Source: Tritrichomonas foetus
Taxonomy: Eukaryota; Parabasalia; Tritrichomonadida; Tritrichomonadidae
DNA: 54,930 bases
Direction: 5' to 3'
NCBI GenBank assembly: GCA_001839685.1
Contig: MLAK01000852.1
Coordinates: forward strand, 1 to 54,930
The notes below the pieces were generated by a model. It was not told the DNA's origin, did not search any database, and worked only from the letters and a program-made list of their open reading frames with translations. Numbering within the stretch: position 1 is the stretch's first letter; each line of letters opens with the position of its first letter. Of the stretch, positions 30,839-40,603 are shown in pieces. The position numbers and the translations under genes were made by a program.

Positions 30839-32440
30839 ATGTATGCTTCTGAGGGCAAAATACTTTTTCGTGTTGTCCGAGAAGCAGTCAAAACAGCATC
30901 CATCACACTAAACGTCGATAATCCTCAAGCGCTTCTTGTTTGGTTTGATACAATCAAAGATGACGATTATTTTACCAATTTACAGCCTTGGCAGGTTGTC
31001 AACAGACTGCCAAGCATCAATTTAATCTGTAGAAAAGCGCCATTTGTCCGAATGATTCAGCGAATTTCTATGTTTGCGCCTGATTATTTCCAGTTTTTAC
31101 CGAAATCTTTCATTTTGCCTTTACAAAAGACAGAATTTCTCGAAGAACTCAATAAAAACAGCACGAAAAAGTTTTTGGTGAAGCCAGATGGTGGTTCTTT
31201 GGGGAGTGGAATCACAATAATCACTCCGAATCAGAAATACAATCCAACCGAAAATTTATCAATTGCACAAGAATATGTAGAATCTTATTTAATTGATAAA
31301 CGTAAATTTGATCTCCGAATTTACGTTTTAATAGCATCCATCACTCCGCTAAGAATTTATGTTTTTCGAAATGGAGTTGCAAGATTTTGTTCAGAAGAAA
31401 GTGGATCTAATAGTGTTTATTCTCAACTAACAAATACAGCAGTGAATAAAAAAAATGCAAATGGGGATCTTTCACAAATCACCAAAATGGTGGCTGATGT
31501 TTTTGAAGGAATGAAAGAGAAAGGTGTAGATATTGATAACCTGTGGCAAAAAATTGATGATGCTATAGTTTTTACGATTCTTGCATCTTATAGTTATTTA
31601 GTAAATGGTCAGGAAAGACAATGTAAACCTTCAATTTATTCGAGGTGCTTTCAGATCCTTGGATTTGATGTTTTGCTTGACCAAAACTTGAATCCACATA
31701 TTTTGGAAGTTAACTACAGGCCATCACTTGACACAGACACTAATGATGAGTATAAAATGAAAGTAATTATGTTATCAGAAGCAATGAAAATTGCTGTCCC
31801 TTTAGAAAGTGTTCAAAATTTTGTATCTGATGATAAGATGGAATATTCACATGATGAGTGGAAAGAATTCCTTGAAAGTAAACCTAACTTGAAAATTCAA
31901 ATCAATAAAGCAAGACAAACCGCAGAAAAAAATAGTCATTTTGCACAAGTTTATCCTTCTGCTAAACCTTCTAAAAATAAACAGTATTTAGAAGTTATTG
32001 ATAAAGTCAGACATTTGCCGACAGACATTCAGACTATTTTTAGATTACCTGGAATGCCAGAGCCGAATGCACTTGATCGTTATTATGCAACACTTCAAAA
32101 AAAAGCTTCACAAAAACCATCTTCAATTAAGACTCGAGCCTTGATATCAAAAGATATTAAAGACAATAGAACCAAGGCTGCCTCAAGAATGACAATAAAT
32201 AAATATGTAGGGAAACTTGCGAATCAATCAAGAAATCACTCATCTTTAGCAGACAAAATTGTTTTACCACAACCACGTCAAGTATCCAATACTATTTCAT
32301 TTTCCCTTCAAATGGAAGTAGATGATAACTCTTCCTCAGAACTTCCGTCTTTGCAACCAAAAAATCAACCAAAGTTAAACATTAATTCTAAAAAGGCTAT
32401 TCGGAAACCTGTTATGAAAAAAACCGTTGTTATGAAATAA
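30839..32440 (+). CDS. Tubulin tyrosine ligase-like (TTLL) protein
   Basis: A 533-residue member of the TTL/TTLL ATP-grasp family, which adds tyrosine, glutamate or glycine to tubulin. Visible family blocks are the N-terminal VNRLPSINLICRKAPF, FLPKSFILP, the nucleotide-binding FLVKPDGGSLGSGITII, QEYVESYLIDKRKFDLRIYVLI, a TNTAVNKK segment, and the metal-binding LEVNYRPSL near residue 300, in which the E and N ligands are kept. Length and the Lys-rich C-terminal tail fit polyglutamylase-type TTLLs (tail-dependent microtubule binding). Substrate choice cannot be read from the sequence. Such enzymes fit a cell with flagella and an axostyle. Confidence 0.9.
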   Translation: MYASEGKILFRVVREAVKTASITLNVDNPQALLVWFDTIKDDDYFTNLQPWQVVNRLPSINLICRKAPFVRMIQRISMFAPDYFQFLPKSFILPLQKTEFLEELNKNSTKKFLVKPDGGSLGSGITIITPNQKYNPTENLSIAQEYVESYLIDKRKFDLRIYVLIASITPLRIYVFRNGVARFCSEESGSNSVYSQLTNTAVNKKNANGDLSQITKMVADVFEGMKEKGVDIDNLWQKIDDAIVFTILASYSYLVNGQERQCKPSIYSRCFQILGFDVLLDQNLNPHILEVNYRPSLDTDTNDEYKMKVIMLSEAMKIAVPLESVQNFVSDDKMEYSHDEWKEFLESKPNLKIQINKARQTAEKNSHFAQVYPSAKPSKNKQYLEVIDKVRHLPTDIQTIFRLPGMPEPNALDRYYATLQKKASQKPSSIKTRALISKDIKDNRTKAASRMTINKYVGKLANQSRNHSSLADKIVLPQPRQVSNTISFSLQMEVDDNSSSELPSLQPKNQPKLNINSKKAIRKPVMKKTVVMK

Positions 32441-33121
32441 AAATAGATATGCCCTATTTTCTGAGACTTTTTTGAACTATTATTATTTTCTGTTTTGTAA
32501 AAAAGCCTAATCGCTGATAGTAATACTCATATGTAGATGAAACGATAACTTATGTAATACATAATATGTCTATAACACAGGAAAAAAAAAAGATCAAATA
32601 AAAGGAAACTTAGAAAATCCAACTTCGACTAACAAAAAAAAAACAAGAGAACAGTACAAAACTGTGTAGTATTAATGAACTATATTCCTTTTAAGAAATA
32701 AAGATAAGCGTCAATAAAAAAGCCTCTCGGTTTAATACACTAATATATTTTACTGTTACAATAATATTTTTAGTTACTACTAATTCATAATCAGGGTTCT
32801 CGCTTATGCCCATAGTTTGAAAAAGTTATGCCCAGTGTTTGAGAAAAATCCAAATAAGCTCAGCATCTTCCTAAATATGCAAGATGTTATACAACTTTAG
32901 TAGTATCAAATAGATTATCTGGAATATTTTGGAATTTCTTTGTAGAGTATCTCGAATGCTCTATTTCGGTTATAGTGCGGAGTTAGTCTAAAATTGTTCA
33001 TTCTTAATCCATAGTTGTGAGGAAAGTCTGTCGCATCTTATATCATTGTTTTGTTCATAAGTATCGTATATTTCCAATCAAAATGATAATTAATTCGGTA
33101 TTCACTATAATTCTTTTCACA
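32441..33121. other. Convergent intergenic region with a short tandem repeat
   Basis: AT-rich. Two adjacent imperfect 22-base units starting TTATGCCCA lie at 32804-32825 and 32826-32847. Poly-A stretches lie near 32582 and 32633. No gene seen. Confidence 0.5.
32804..32847 (+). repeat. Two-unit imperfect tandem repeat
   Basis: The units share TTATGCCCA and GTTTGA with spacing preserved (about 18 of 22 positions equal). The period is 22 bases. Significance unknown. Confidence 0.55.
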
Positions 33122-34513
33122 TTATTCATCTTTTGGATATTCTTCTGCAATGAGTTGAATTATTTCTTTTGTTAATGCACTATTTATATCCTGAAAAGTG
33201 TCAACTCCAATCACGCGCACTTTCACACCTAATTCTTTTGCTAGGTGAACGTATCGATGATATACATTTTTTGCTTGAACAATGATTGCTAAAGAATTCT
33301 TTTTCATAAATGGAATCAGATGTAATGCATCAGATTGGAAACCAAGAACAACTTTGCTCCGATAAAACTGTTCAGCCATTGAAAGTTTGTTTTTTTCCAG
33401 TTCGATAATTTTGATTCGATCATCTTGAAAATTCAATGAATGAATGTATTCTTCAAACATATCAAAATAAATTCCAGGATTAGGCAAAACCGAAACTTGG
33501 TTATGAAAAGGAATTTTATTGAATGTTTTTTGTTGTGTTAGAATAAAGTCATTAATCGCCCAAATTGGAAGTGTCTCAATAAAATTCTGATCTATTAAAC
33601 TTTTTTCATTTTCCTTATGATTTATTTCATTCTCTTTCTGATTTGCTTGATTTGGAACATTTTCACTATTTTCTTCCAATTTTGGAATGTTTTCATGATT
33701 TTCAATTGTTTTGATTGTTGGAAATCTTAGAATTGTTGCCTTCCTTGCTTTAAACCAGTCCTTATGCATTGAAATGATATTTTCTCTTTGGAATCCCAAG
33801 TTCATCAACATGTCTCGCATTCCAGGGAAGACTCGTGTGCAAATTATTTTCGCCGATGAAAACTTGTTTTTTGGGATTGCCAAAATCAAAGGAAGAAATG
33901 AAACCATGTAGTTGACATCTGTCATTGTTGGAAAAACAGGTAGTGCGATTATTTCGTCATTAAAAAACTGTACAGCCGGACTTAAATATTTTAGAGTCTC
34001 TGGATCAAAATCACTAACAAAAGGATGATTTTCAGGATAAAATGAATTTCCAACAATATAATGTCCTGTTGGTGAAAATGTTAGATTTTCTAATACAGTG
34101 TAAACTGGATCTTCATTCAAAATAGCCATTGAATATCTTTTTAATACTTCTGGTGAAAGTGATTGATGAATATTGGAATTATTTCCCGAAATTGAATATT
34201 TTTCATATGAATATTGAATGAAATCATTTGGATTTTTATGCCATTTAACATCTTTCCACTCAAAAGAAGGAATATTTATGAATGGCGTGATAGTTGGATT
34301 TGGAGTGAAAATCTTCTCTATTTCAGGTAGAGGAGAAATTGTGGGACGGACTGGCAGAGATTTTATATTTTCTGTTTCAGATTCTGGATCGAAATATTTA
34401 ACAAAGATAAAAAATGCAAAGCCAGCAAATATCCAAGGAATAACCCAAATCAGGCATACTGATCGTCGATCTCTATTACACCAAAGTCGTGTAAATGGAG
34501 CACGCCGCTCCAT
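33122..34513 (-). CDS. Type II membrane protein, GT61-like glycosyltransferase
   Basis: The 463-residue protein has a short basic cytosolic tail (RLWCNRDRRS), one signal-anchor span (about residues 20-40), a Pro-rich stem and a globular lumenal domain. This is the classic Golgi glycosyltransferase layout. The C-terminal third resembles the GT61/DUF563 family: an EQFYRSKVVLGFQSDALHLIPFM segment aligns with the family's GxHGAGL region, but with Q and S in place of H and G. VRVIGVDTFQDIN closes the fold. The GT61 family includes xylosyl-, arabinosyl- and GlcNAc-transferases. Donor and acceptor are unknown, and the changed HGAG motif leaves activity uncertain. A Lys/Glu/Asn-rich low-complexity insert lies near residues 275-305. 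Confidence 0.6.
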   Translation of the reverse strand: MERRAPFTRLWCNRDRRSVCLIWVIPWIFAGFAFFIFVKYFDPESETENIKSLPVRPTISPLPEIEKIFTPNPTITPFINIPSFEWKDVKWHKNPNDFIQYSYEKYSISGNNSNIHQSLSPEVLKRYSMAILNEDPVYTVLENLTFSPTGHYIVGNSFYPENHPFVSDFDPETLKYLSPAVQFFNDEIIALPVFPTMTDVNYMVSFLPLILAIPKNKFSSAKIICTRVFPGMRDMLMNLGFQRENIISMHKDWFKARKATILRFPTIKTIENHENIPKLEENSENVPNQANQKENEINHKENEKSLIDQNFIETLPIWAINDFILTQQKTFNKIPFHNQVSVLPNPGIYFDMFEEYIHSLNFQDDRIKIIELEKNKLSMAEQFYRSKVVLGFQSDALHLIPFMKKNSLAIIVQAKNVYHRYVHLAKELGVKVRVIGVDTFQDINSALTKEIIQLIAEEYPKDE

Positions 34514-35177
34514 TTTTGTTGTGACTTTTTCAAAGTATTAAGAACTTTTTCAATACTCATTATTACATCATATTTTCTGAAAAAGTTTAAAAAATGCCAT
34601 GTTTACATGTCATTTAACAGTGATTCCAATTCTTTTTGATTGCAATCACAAAATAAAACTATTTTTTAAATGTACATCATTTAGGTAGAAATTTGTTATC
34701 AGGGAATCTTTACCAGCTTCGAGATTGAAATAACTGGTTTAATTAAATGGGTCTATCCGTGGTTAATATGGAAATAGCACTGGAGATTATTTCAATATAA
34801 CTTCACTAACAACTCTGCATCAAAAAAATAATGAATGTAGTTTTGAAAGATGAATTGAAAGAATGAAATTTTCTAATTGCAAGCTCTAATAAAAATGTAT
34901 AAAACATTATCATTAGTTTTACATTAACTTTCATCATAAAATAGGTAATTTCCAGTTCACAAAGAGAAATCTAAATGTTGTAAAATGGATCAAATATTTT
35001 GTTGGAGTCGAGATCCCATTAAATGTTGATTAATATTGGCAATATCAGATTTGAAAGTTTAACATCGAATGCGTCCTTTCATTTTGAGATATTTCAAAAA
35101 AGTTCTATTATTTGATATATAAGTAAAAATATGAAATTTATTCTTGATTTCGTTCTTTATTATTTTAAAAATAAGAT
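34514..35177. other. Intergenic region between two minus-strand genes
   Basis: It includes the double promoter-like motif at 34523-34557 facing the glycosyltransferase gene. The rest is AT-rich and featureless. Confidence 0.5.
34523..34557 (-). promoter_or_regulatory. Two copies of the AAAAAGTT-type motif
   Basis: Read on the minus strand, TTGAAAAAGTT and TTGAAAAAGTC lie 30-44 and 10-24 bases before the glycosyltransferase ATG. This is the clearest duplicated case of a motif that recurs upstream of at least nine genes in the window. Confidence 0.4.
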
Positions 35178-37628
35178 TTATTTTTGTGAGAATAGATATG
35201 ATGCGTTCGCCAGAACAATTGGCAACATCTGGCGTGCTGATGTTTTCAAAACAACAACAATTTGGTTTCTATTCTGCGTCAATTCACCCACAAAAATACT
35301 ATTTTGTGAGAATCCAAATGTAATATAGGTTTTGTTGTCATTTTTTCCAACAATGTAGATCTTTCGAGCCAAAAGTTGTTGATCATCAGGTACTTTTGCA
35401 TCATCGATCGTTGTTGATGATTGCTCTGTTGCTTGTGCGAAAATCGTGCGAAAAGCATCTTGGCCGACATTTCCAACTTCAGACAAAGCAACTTCGACTG
35501 GAATCCTTCCAAGTCCAAATACATCACCAGCTGATGTTCTTAATGCAATCTGCAATTCAGAATTCTCGAAGTTTCCTGTCATGTTTGGATCACAAGCTAA
35601 AGGAATTGTTACTTCAGCAACATCTCCCGAATCGATCTGTGCAGGAAACATTGGCTGACCAGATAGAGAAATACCGAAAGCATTTTTATTAATCGCAAGA
35701 GCGAATCTTCCAATTGTGGTTGGTGATTTATTCACAATTCTCAAGTAAAGATTATTGGCATCACTATCAGACAAAACATCTATAAATGAACTATTATTCA
35801 ATCTCATAGGACGCCAGTAACGAAGTTGTGAATCATCCAAAAGATCGTCGTTTTCAACTTCTTCTGGAACATATTTTACACGGTTCACAAAATCAGATGG
35901 AACGACATGTAAAACACCAGAAACATTTCCCATGTTTCTAATCAATTCTGCAAGAATTTCAGGTGAAAAACGAACGCCTGAATGAACAACTGCCTGTTTA
36001 CCAAAGACAACAACTTTCTTGGCTTGTTCAGAATCAGCTGAAAGGAGTCTCCAATAAATTAAAGCACGATTTTTCACATCAGGAACATTACCATCTTTAG
36101 TAGCTTGATTGAGAACAAACTGGAGTTGATCTCGAGTTTGGTCTGGTTTACATAAATAAACTTTTACTAAAGAAGAAAGAATTTGTAATTGAACAAGTGG
36201 CTGTTCATCATGAAAACTATCTAAGAATGGATCAAGAATAACATCAACATTTTCAATGAGTGAACAATATTCACCAAGAATCCAAATACCAGCCACTTTT
36301 GCACGTGGTTCTTTGATTTGGTCTAAATGAGCACAAACAGAATTCAAAACACTTTCAAATTTGCCTGGGTATTTTCGAAGGATATCACAAACAACAACAA
36401 TTGCCTCCTCGATTGAATAATCAGCTTTACGTGAAACAAGCTCAACTAATATGTCTACACAGCGAGCTGAAGCATTTTCCATTTTCATTGCAATTTGACC
36501 AATACAGCGAATGCTCTTTTGAACGAAAGCAACATCAACGGAATTACAGTATTCGTTTAATTCATTAAGAACAAGTTGAATATTCATAGGAGAAGCAATT
36601 GTTACAATAATATCAAGTTTTTCCATTTTGACGTATGATGGCTCATTGTACTTGCAGAAAAAGACACGTATTTCTTTGGAGAGCGCGCGCGGGAATTTCT
36701 GCACGAAAAGAGATAAAGTACGAAGAACGACATATTGGACTTCAATTTCGGCATTTGAAACAAGTGTGATAAATGGTGGAATAATTTGTGGGAACAATTC
36801 GACTGGATTTCTTTGAGAAATATCCATATATTGAAATATGCAACGAAATGCACCAATAACGACTGCTGGATTATTGTTTTTCAAAAATGGAATTAATCTA
36901 TCAATTAAGAAAACAGCATCTTCTGATGATACTGGTTGGTAATGACTAAGCGCATCAAGAATGATTGTTTGGCACCATTCTGTACAGGACGTGATAGCAG
37001 AGAGAAGGGGGGCAATTGTGTCACTATTTAAGTTGAAAATTGGAGTTGTCCTCTTTTCATTGATTTCAAAAATGGCAGCAGTTGTGTTTGACACAACCAT
37101 TGGGTTTTCATCATGTAATAATGATAATAGATCATCAAACAAGTTTGCATTTTCGACTGCTTCTGGAACAATGTCGTAGAGCTTTGACACGCCAAACACA
37201 GCCGTTTTCCTGACATATGGATCCTGGTCTTTCAAACATTGTCTTAATGGAATAATCATATTTTCGGCAACATTCTCAAGATGGATGCGACACATATTAC
37301 GAACTGCTAAAGCGCGAATAAGTGGATTTGAGTCCTGGCTGTCTTGAATGAACGTATTTACTGCCATAATTGCTTGTTCGGGTTCTTGCGTGGAATATTG
37401 AACGAGATAAAGATATGTTAACTTTTTGAGTTCTAAGTCACTCGTTTTTACACAACGAAGCATTGATGTGAACAACGGTTGAACATTTTCGCCGGATCGC
37501 ATTAAAGAAATAACTCTTTTAGCTGCATTTTTTCGTGCTTTTGGATCGTTTCCGTCGAGCTGATCGCGTAATTGGATCACATCTGTTTTGATATCGGTTT
37601 TTTGTTCTCCTTCGTAGAAATCAGCCAT
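35178..37628 (-). CDS. AP complex beta-adaptin (large subunit)
   Basis: An 816-residue beta subunit of a clathrin adaptor complex. The ATG at 37628 (MADFYEG) is the first in frame; codons upstream lack ATG. The trunk begins with the typical beta-adaptin succession ARKNAAKRVISLMRSGENVQPLF, LKKLTYLYLVQYS, NPLIRALAVRNMCRI and DPYVRKTAVFGVSKLY. A short hinge is followed by an ear domain (about 600-816) including FIDVLSDSDANNLYLRIVN. It resembles AP-1/AP-2 beta more than AP-3, which usually has a long acidic Ser-rich hinge. Which complex it serves cannot be decided. Role: cargo selection and clathrin recruitment in endosomal/Golgi traffic. The hinge is shorter than in animals and I see no obvious clathrin box. 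Confidence 0.93.
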   Translation of the reverse strand: MADFYEGEQKTDIKTDVIQLRDQLDGNDPKARKNAAKRVISLMRSGENVQPLFTSMLRCVKTSDLELKKLTYLYLVQYSTQEPEQAIMAVNTFIQDSQDSNPLIRALAVRNMCRIHLENVAENMIIPLRQCLKDQDPYVRKTAVFGVSKLYDIVPEAVENANLFDDLLSLLHDENPMVVSNTTAAIFEINEKRTTPIFNLNSDTIAPLLSAITSCTEWCQTIILDALSHYQPVSSEDAVFLIDRLIPFLKNNNPAVVIGAFRCIFQYMDISQRNPVELFPQIIPPFITLVSNAEIEVQYVVLRTLSLFVQKFPRALSKEIRVFFCKYNEPSYVKMEKLDIIVTIASPMNIQLVLNELNEYCNSVDVAFVQKSIRCIGQIAMKMENASARCVDILVELVSRKADYSIEEAIVVVCDILRKYPGKFESVLNSVCAHLDQIKEPRAKVAGIWILGEYCSLIENVDVILDPFLDSFHDEQPLVQLQILSSLVKVYLCKPDQTRDQLQFVLNQATKDGNVPDVKNRALIYWRLLSADSEQAKKVVVFGKQAVVHSGVRFSPEILAELIRNMGNVSGVLHVVPSDFVNRVKYVPEEVENDDLLDDSQLRYWRPMRLNNSSFIDVLSDSDANNLYLRIVNKSPTTIGRFALAINKNAFGISLSGQPMFPAQIDSGDVAEVTIPLACDPNMTGNFENSELQIALRTSAGDVFGLGRIPVEVALSEVGNVGQDAFRTIFAQATEQSSTTIDDAKVPDDQQLLARKIYIVGKNDNKTYITFGFSQNSIFVGELTQNRNQIVVVLKTSARQMLPIVLANASYLFSQK

Positions 37629-38198
37629 ATTAAACAATTGTGAAAGCAACGATCATATTACTCACAAAAAGAAATCGAAAAGTGAATTCAATAAATTCGA
37701 GTATATCAGATTCACCTTTATTTCACATTATATTTCACCTTTTCCTTTTTTCCTGGTAACATTGCTGTTATCATCATCATTCTTGGATAATGGCCATTAA
37801 TCATAATCTCAACAAAATTTTCATGAAATGGCATATGAATAACTTTAATTCTTAAATATCAAGCAATGATTTCATTAAATGTGCTGCATAAATAATCATT
37901 TTGATCAGTGATTGGCATTTCGCCAGAAATTACTTTTCTAATCATACTAATAGCGCAAAATCTAAATATTGAACAGAAAATAAAAAAATCGATTTCGAAT
38001 ATATTCATAAATCACAAAATTCCTTATTTGAGCTGAAAGTAATCATACACCTATTTAATGGGCGCCACTTTCCACTTTGCTCAAATTCCTGTCCATATCA
38101 TAAACAAAAAAAAGTAATAACAATGATTAAAAAAGAAGAGGAAAAAAATACAAACATCAAGTGAGTTTTACTCAACAGATATTCATAAAAAAAATATC
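37629..38198. other. Intergenic region between two minus-strand genes
   Basis: AT-rich; holds the beta-adaptin 5' flank. A minus-strand frame that enters this region from the next gene (38098-38508) is a shadow in another frame. Nothing else seen. Confidence 0.5.
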
Positions 38199-39203
38199 TC
38201 AGACAGACGTAGCAGAAATCAATGTTCGAAGCTCGCATTCTGGCTGGAGGATCAGGATGTTCTTGAAGATCGAGTGCATGAAGTATGGATTGTAGGCCTT
38301 CTGGATTGCTGAGCCCAAATCCTTGATGATGAGATCGGCTGTGTTTTTGAGTGTACTGTTGAACACAATTCTGTCTCCCTCGGATAGCCCATCTTGTGAA
38401 TATCTTGCGGTTAATAAAAGTGACGCCAGACAGGCGAGTCTGAATCGGTCTGAAACGATGTTTGCGAATCCTGCGCTCATTGCCTGATTGATGAACGCGC
38501 AGAGCCACTTCGGCTTCGGACTGTCCTTTTCGAGATAGTTTGTGAGGCGTTGGAGAAAAGCAACAGCAAATTTCGATGTTGGGTCGATTTTCACATCTTT
38601 GAAAACAATGAATGAAGTGAAGAAGAATCGCTTGAGGAAGGAGGTTGGCATGATGTCGAGGAATCTAACGAGGAAATTTTGGCCTTTCGGATCGTTTAAG
38701 AAATAGAAAAATCTTTGGTGCGATGAGGGATCAACCGGCGAATTTGCATCACTTGTAGTATTAAATTGAAGCGAGTGAACGATAAATCGAATAAGGCTTG
38801 TAATTTTTGACGAATTTTGATTATCTTCGCGAAGCAGATCTTCAAGCTTGAGCAAAAAGCTCCAAAGTTGTTCAAGCATCATTGGATTTTTTTCAAAGGC
38901 GATATAATCAACTTCGCTGTCGACGAGAGGTTGGGATGTGGATGAGTGACGTAATCTGACATGTCCGAGGCCTGGAGAATCGTCGAATGAAGAGTATCGC
39001 AAAACATCTTTGACATTGGTGATCTTCTTAGAGGTGGCAAACGTTTTCTGACCTGATTTTTTGGCATTATAAGATCGATAATAATAATCGTCTGTTTGAG
39101 ATTCAATATATTGGCGAAAGAAGCGTTCACGCATTCCATTGAGTTGATCTGTACCAATTGCTTTAAAAACTTGATTTACGTGAGTTGTTGGCCGATTATT
39201 CAT
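38199..39203 (-). CDS. Pat1-like mRNA decay factor (C-terminal domain)
   Basis: I start at the ATG at 39203 (MNNRPTTHVNQVF), giving 334 residues; an upstream ATG at 39380 would add 59 Lys/Arg/Asn-rich residues that look like non-coding AT DNA. The C-terminal half is helical. Two segments fit the Pat1 C-terminal domain: LEQLWSFLLKLEDLLRE corresponds to the family's IERIYxLLLDVED, and LNDPKGQNFLVRFLDIMP corresponds to its VRKGKxLVxRLLPFL. Pat1 links deadenylation to decapping through Dcp2/Lsm1-7 and Dhh1 in P-bodies. The protein is short, with most of the disordered N-terminus missing. GTTAGTGAAAAGTTC-type motifs lie 48-74 bases upstream. Confidence 0.5.
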   Translation of the reverse strand: MNNRPTTHVNQVFKAIGTDQLNGMRERFFRQYIESQTDDYYYRSYNAKKSGQKTFATSKKITNVKDVLRYSSFDDSPGLGHVRLRHSSTSQPLVDSEVDYIAFEKNPMMLEQLWSFLLKLEDLLREDNQNSSKITSLIRFIVHSLQFNTTSDANSPVDPSSHQRFFYFLNDPKGQNFLVRFLDIMPTSFLKRFFFTSFIVFKDVKIDPTSKFAVAFLQRLTNYLEKDSPKPKWLCAFINQAMSAGFANIVSDRFRLACLASLLLTARYSQDGLSEGDRIVFNSTLKNTADLIIKDLGSAIQKAYNPYFMHSIFKNILILQPECELRTLISATSV

Positions 39204-39732
39204 TTTTAAGTTGTCACTTTTGTAGAGTGACCGTTTTCTGATTTTATTAATTTTCAAAAAGTTAGTGAAAAGTTCGCAAAATTGACTTAAATTACAAAGA
39301 AAATTGTCATGGCAGAATAAATTTAAAGTCTTTCGCCTTGAAGAAATTTTTCGTTCCTTATGAGAATTTTTTCTAATCAATCATAAAGTCTTCATGAGGG
39401 AATTTTCATAAATTATTATGAAAACTAATTTTCTTACTGGAGATGAATTATCAAAAATAATCCATAAATTTTTATAAAAAATATACTTTCAAACAGACAA
39501 GCAAGCATGGTGAAAATAAAATAATTTATCCTCTTATCATTTTTACTAACAAGTTCAAAAAAAAAAGAATGGATTTTGTAATCATCATTTCTATAATGAA
39601 TACAAACATTCATTTCAGTAGAATTTGAGATAATTATTTCGTTTGTCCATTTTCAAAAAATGAAAACTTTTTTAAAAAAAAAAAAATGAAATGGTGACAA
39701 TAAAAATAGAAGAAAAATTTTATTAATTCAAT
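39204..39732. other. Intergenic region between two minus-strand genes
   Basis: AT-rich. It includes the 5' flank of the Pat1-like gene (TTTTCAAAAAGTTAG at about 39251) and a run of 13 A near 39675. No gene seen. Confidence 0.5.
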
Positions 39733-40182
39733 CTATGCCTTCTTTGCATGCAATTCTGTCCATTCTTTCGCCGTTTTATCAAATGCTGCACGATCTGATT
39801 TGTATTGAGATGCGATTTCTGCCGCGAGGCTGTCATCTGGGTCCGGTGTAGAGAGAAGATAATATAAACTGAGGAGAACGTTACTAATGTTCTCAATTGG
39901 CGTCCATTTCATCTTCAAAATATCTAAACAAATTTCTCCATGCTGACCGACGTTTGGATGGTATACTTTGGTATCAAAGACGCACTTTGGTGGCTTTAAT
40001 GGATAATCGAATGGGAATTTGATGTCGACTACGAAAACACCTCCTTCATATGGGGATCCAGCTGGACCTTTGATATTTGCGTGCCAGTGGAAGAGATCAT
40101 CACCAATTGGTTCAGCAGTAACATTCTCTACTGGTGTTTTCCTGAGATTATCGAGTTCTTTCATAATTCTTCGCTGCGCCAT
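39733..40182 (-). CDS. Ubiquitin-conjugating enzyme E2 (UBC4/5-like)
   Basis: A compact class I E2 of 149 residues, the usual core length. The HPN motif appears in VYHPNVGQHG. The catalytic cysteine follows in GEICLDILKMKWTP, about residue 87, with the conserved W and the LSLYYLLSTPDPDDSL segment after it. N-terminal MAQRRIMKELDNL and the PYEGGVF and FPFDYPLKPPK segments place it nearest the UBC4/5 (UBE2D) group. It accepts ubiquitin from E1 and passes it to substrates with an E3. No fusions or oddities are seen. Confidence 0.95.
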   Translation of the reverse strand: MAQRRIMKELDNLRKTPVENVTAEPIGDDLFHWHANIKGPAGSPYEGGVFVVDIKFPFDYPLKPPKCVFDTKVYHPNVGQHGEICLDILKMKWTPIENISNVLLSLYYLLSTPDPDDSLAAEIASQYKSDRAAFDKTAKEWTELHAKKA

Positions 40183-40603
40183 TTTTTGGAAAGCTTGCTG
40201 AAAAATTTTGGAAGCGGTTTTTTGGGTTATAAGTGGTCGGATATTTAAAATTCAAAATGGCATCGAATATCCTTCATTTGAAAATTCAATTTATAAGTGT
40301 CTGATTAATCTATCAAAAAGTGACGAATTTTGTAATTATCATATACATTTTGGCATGTGAGTGATACCAAGCTATCGATTCGTTAATTAGACATAATATG
40401 TGTCTATATCGGTTGTGGTAAAATTTAAATGTCTAATGGATTCCATTTTTACAAATCAGTTTAGCTCTATTTATTGAATATTCCCAGAATTTTAATCAAA
40501 AAATGGAAATTATCAAAAATTCAATGGGATTCTTCCCTGAAGAATTTTGACGTAGGCCTTTCAAAAAGTTTAGTTAACTTTAGTTTTGTGATTCACATAC
40601 ATT
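40183..40603. other. Divergent intergenic region
   Basis: It lies between the E2 gene and the broken peptidase gene, which read away from each other. CCTTTCAAAAAGTTTAG at 40557-40573 lies about 30-47 bases before the expected peptidase start. Nothing else recognised. Confidence 0.5.

Noticed and set aside
38098..38508. 136-codon minus-strand frame overlapping the Pat1-like gene
   Set aside because: Alternative frame of the same gene running into intergenic T-rich DNA. The Pat1-like motifs are in the other frame.
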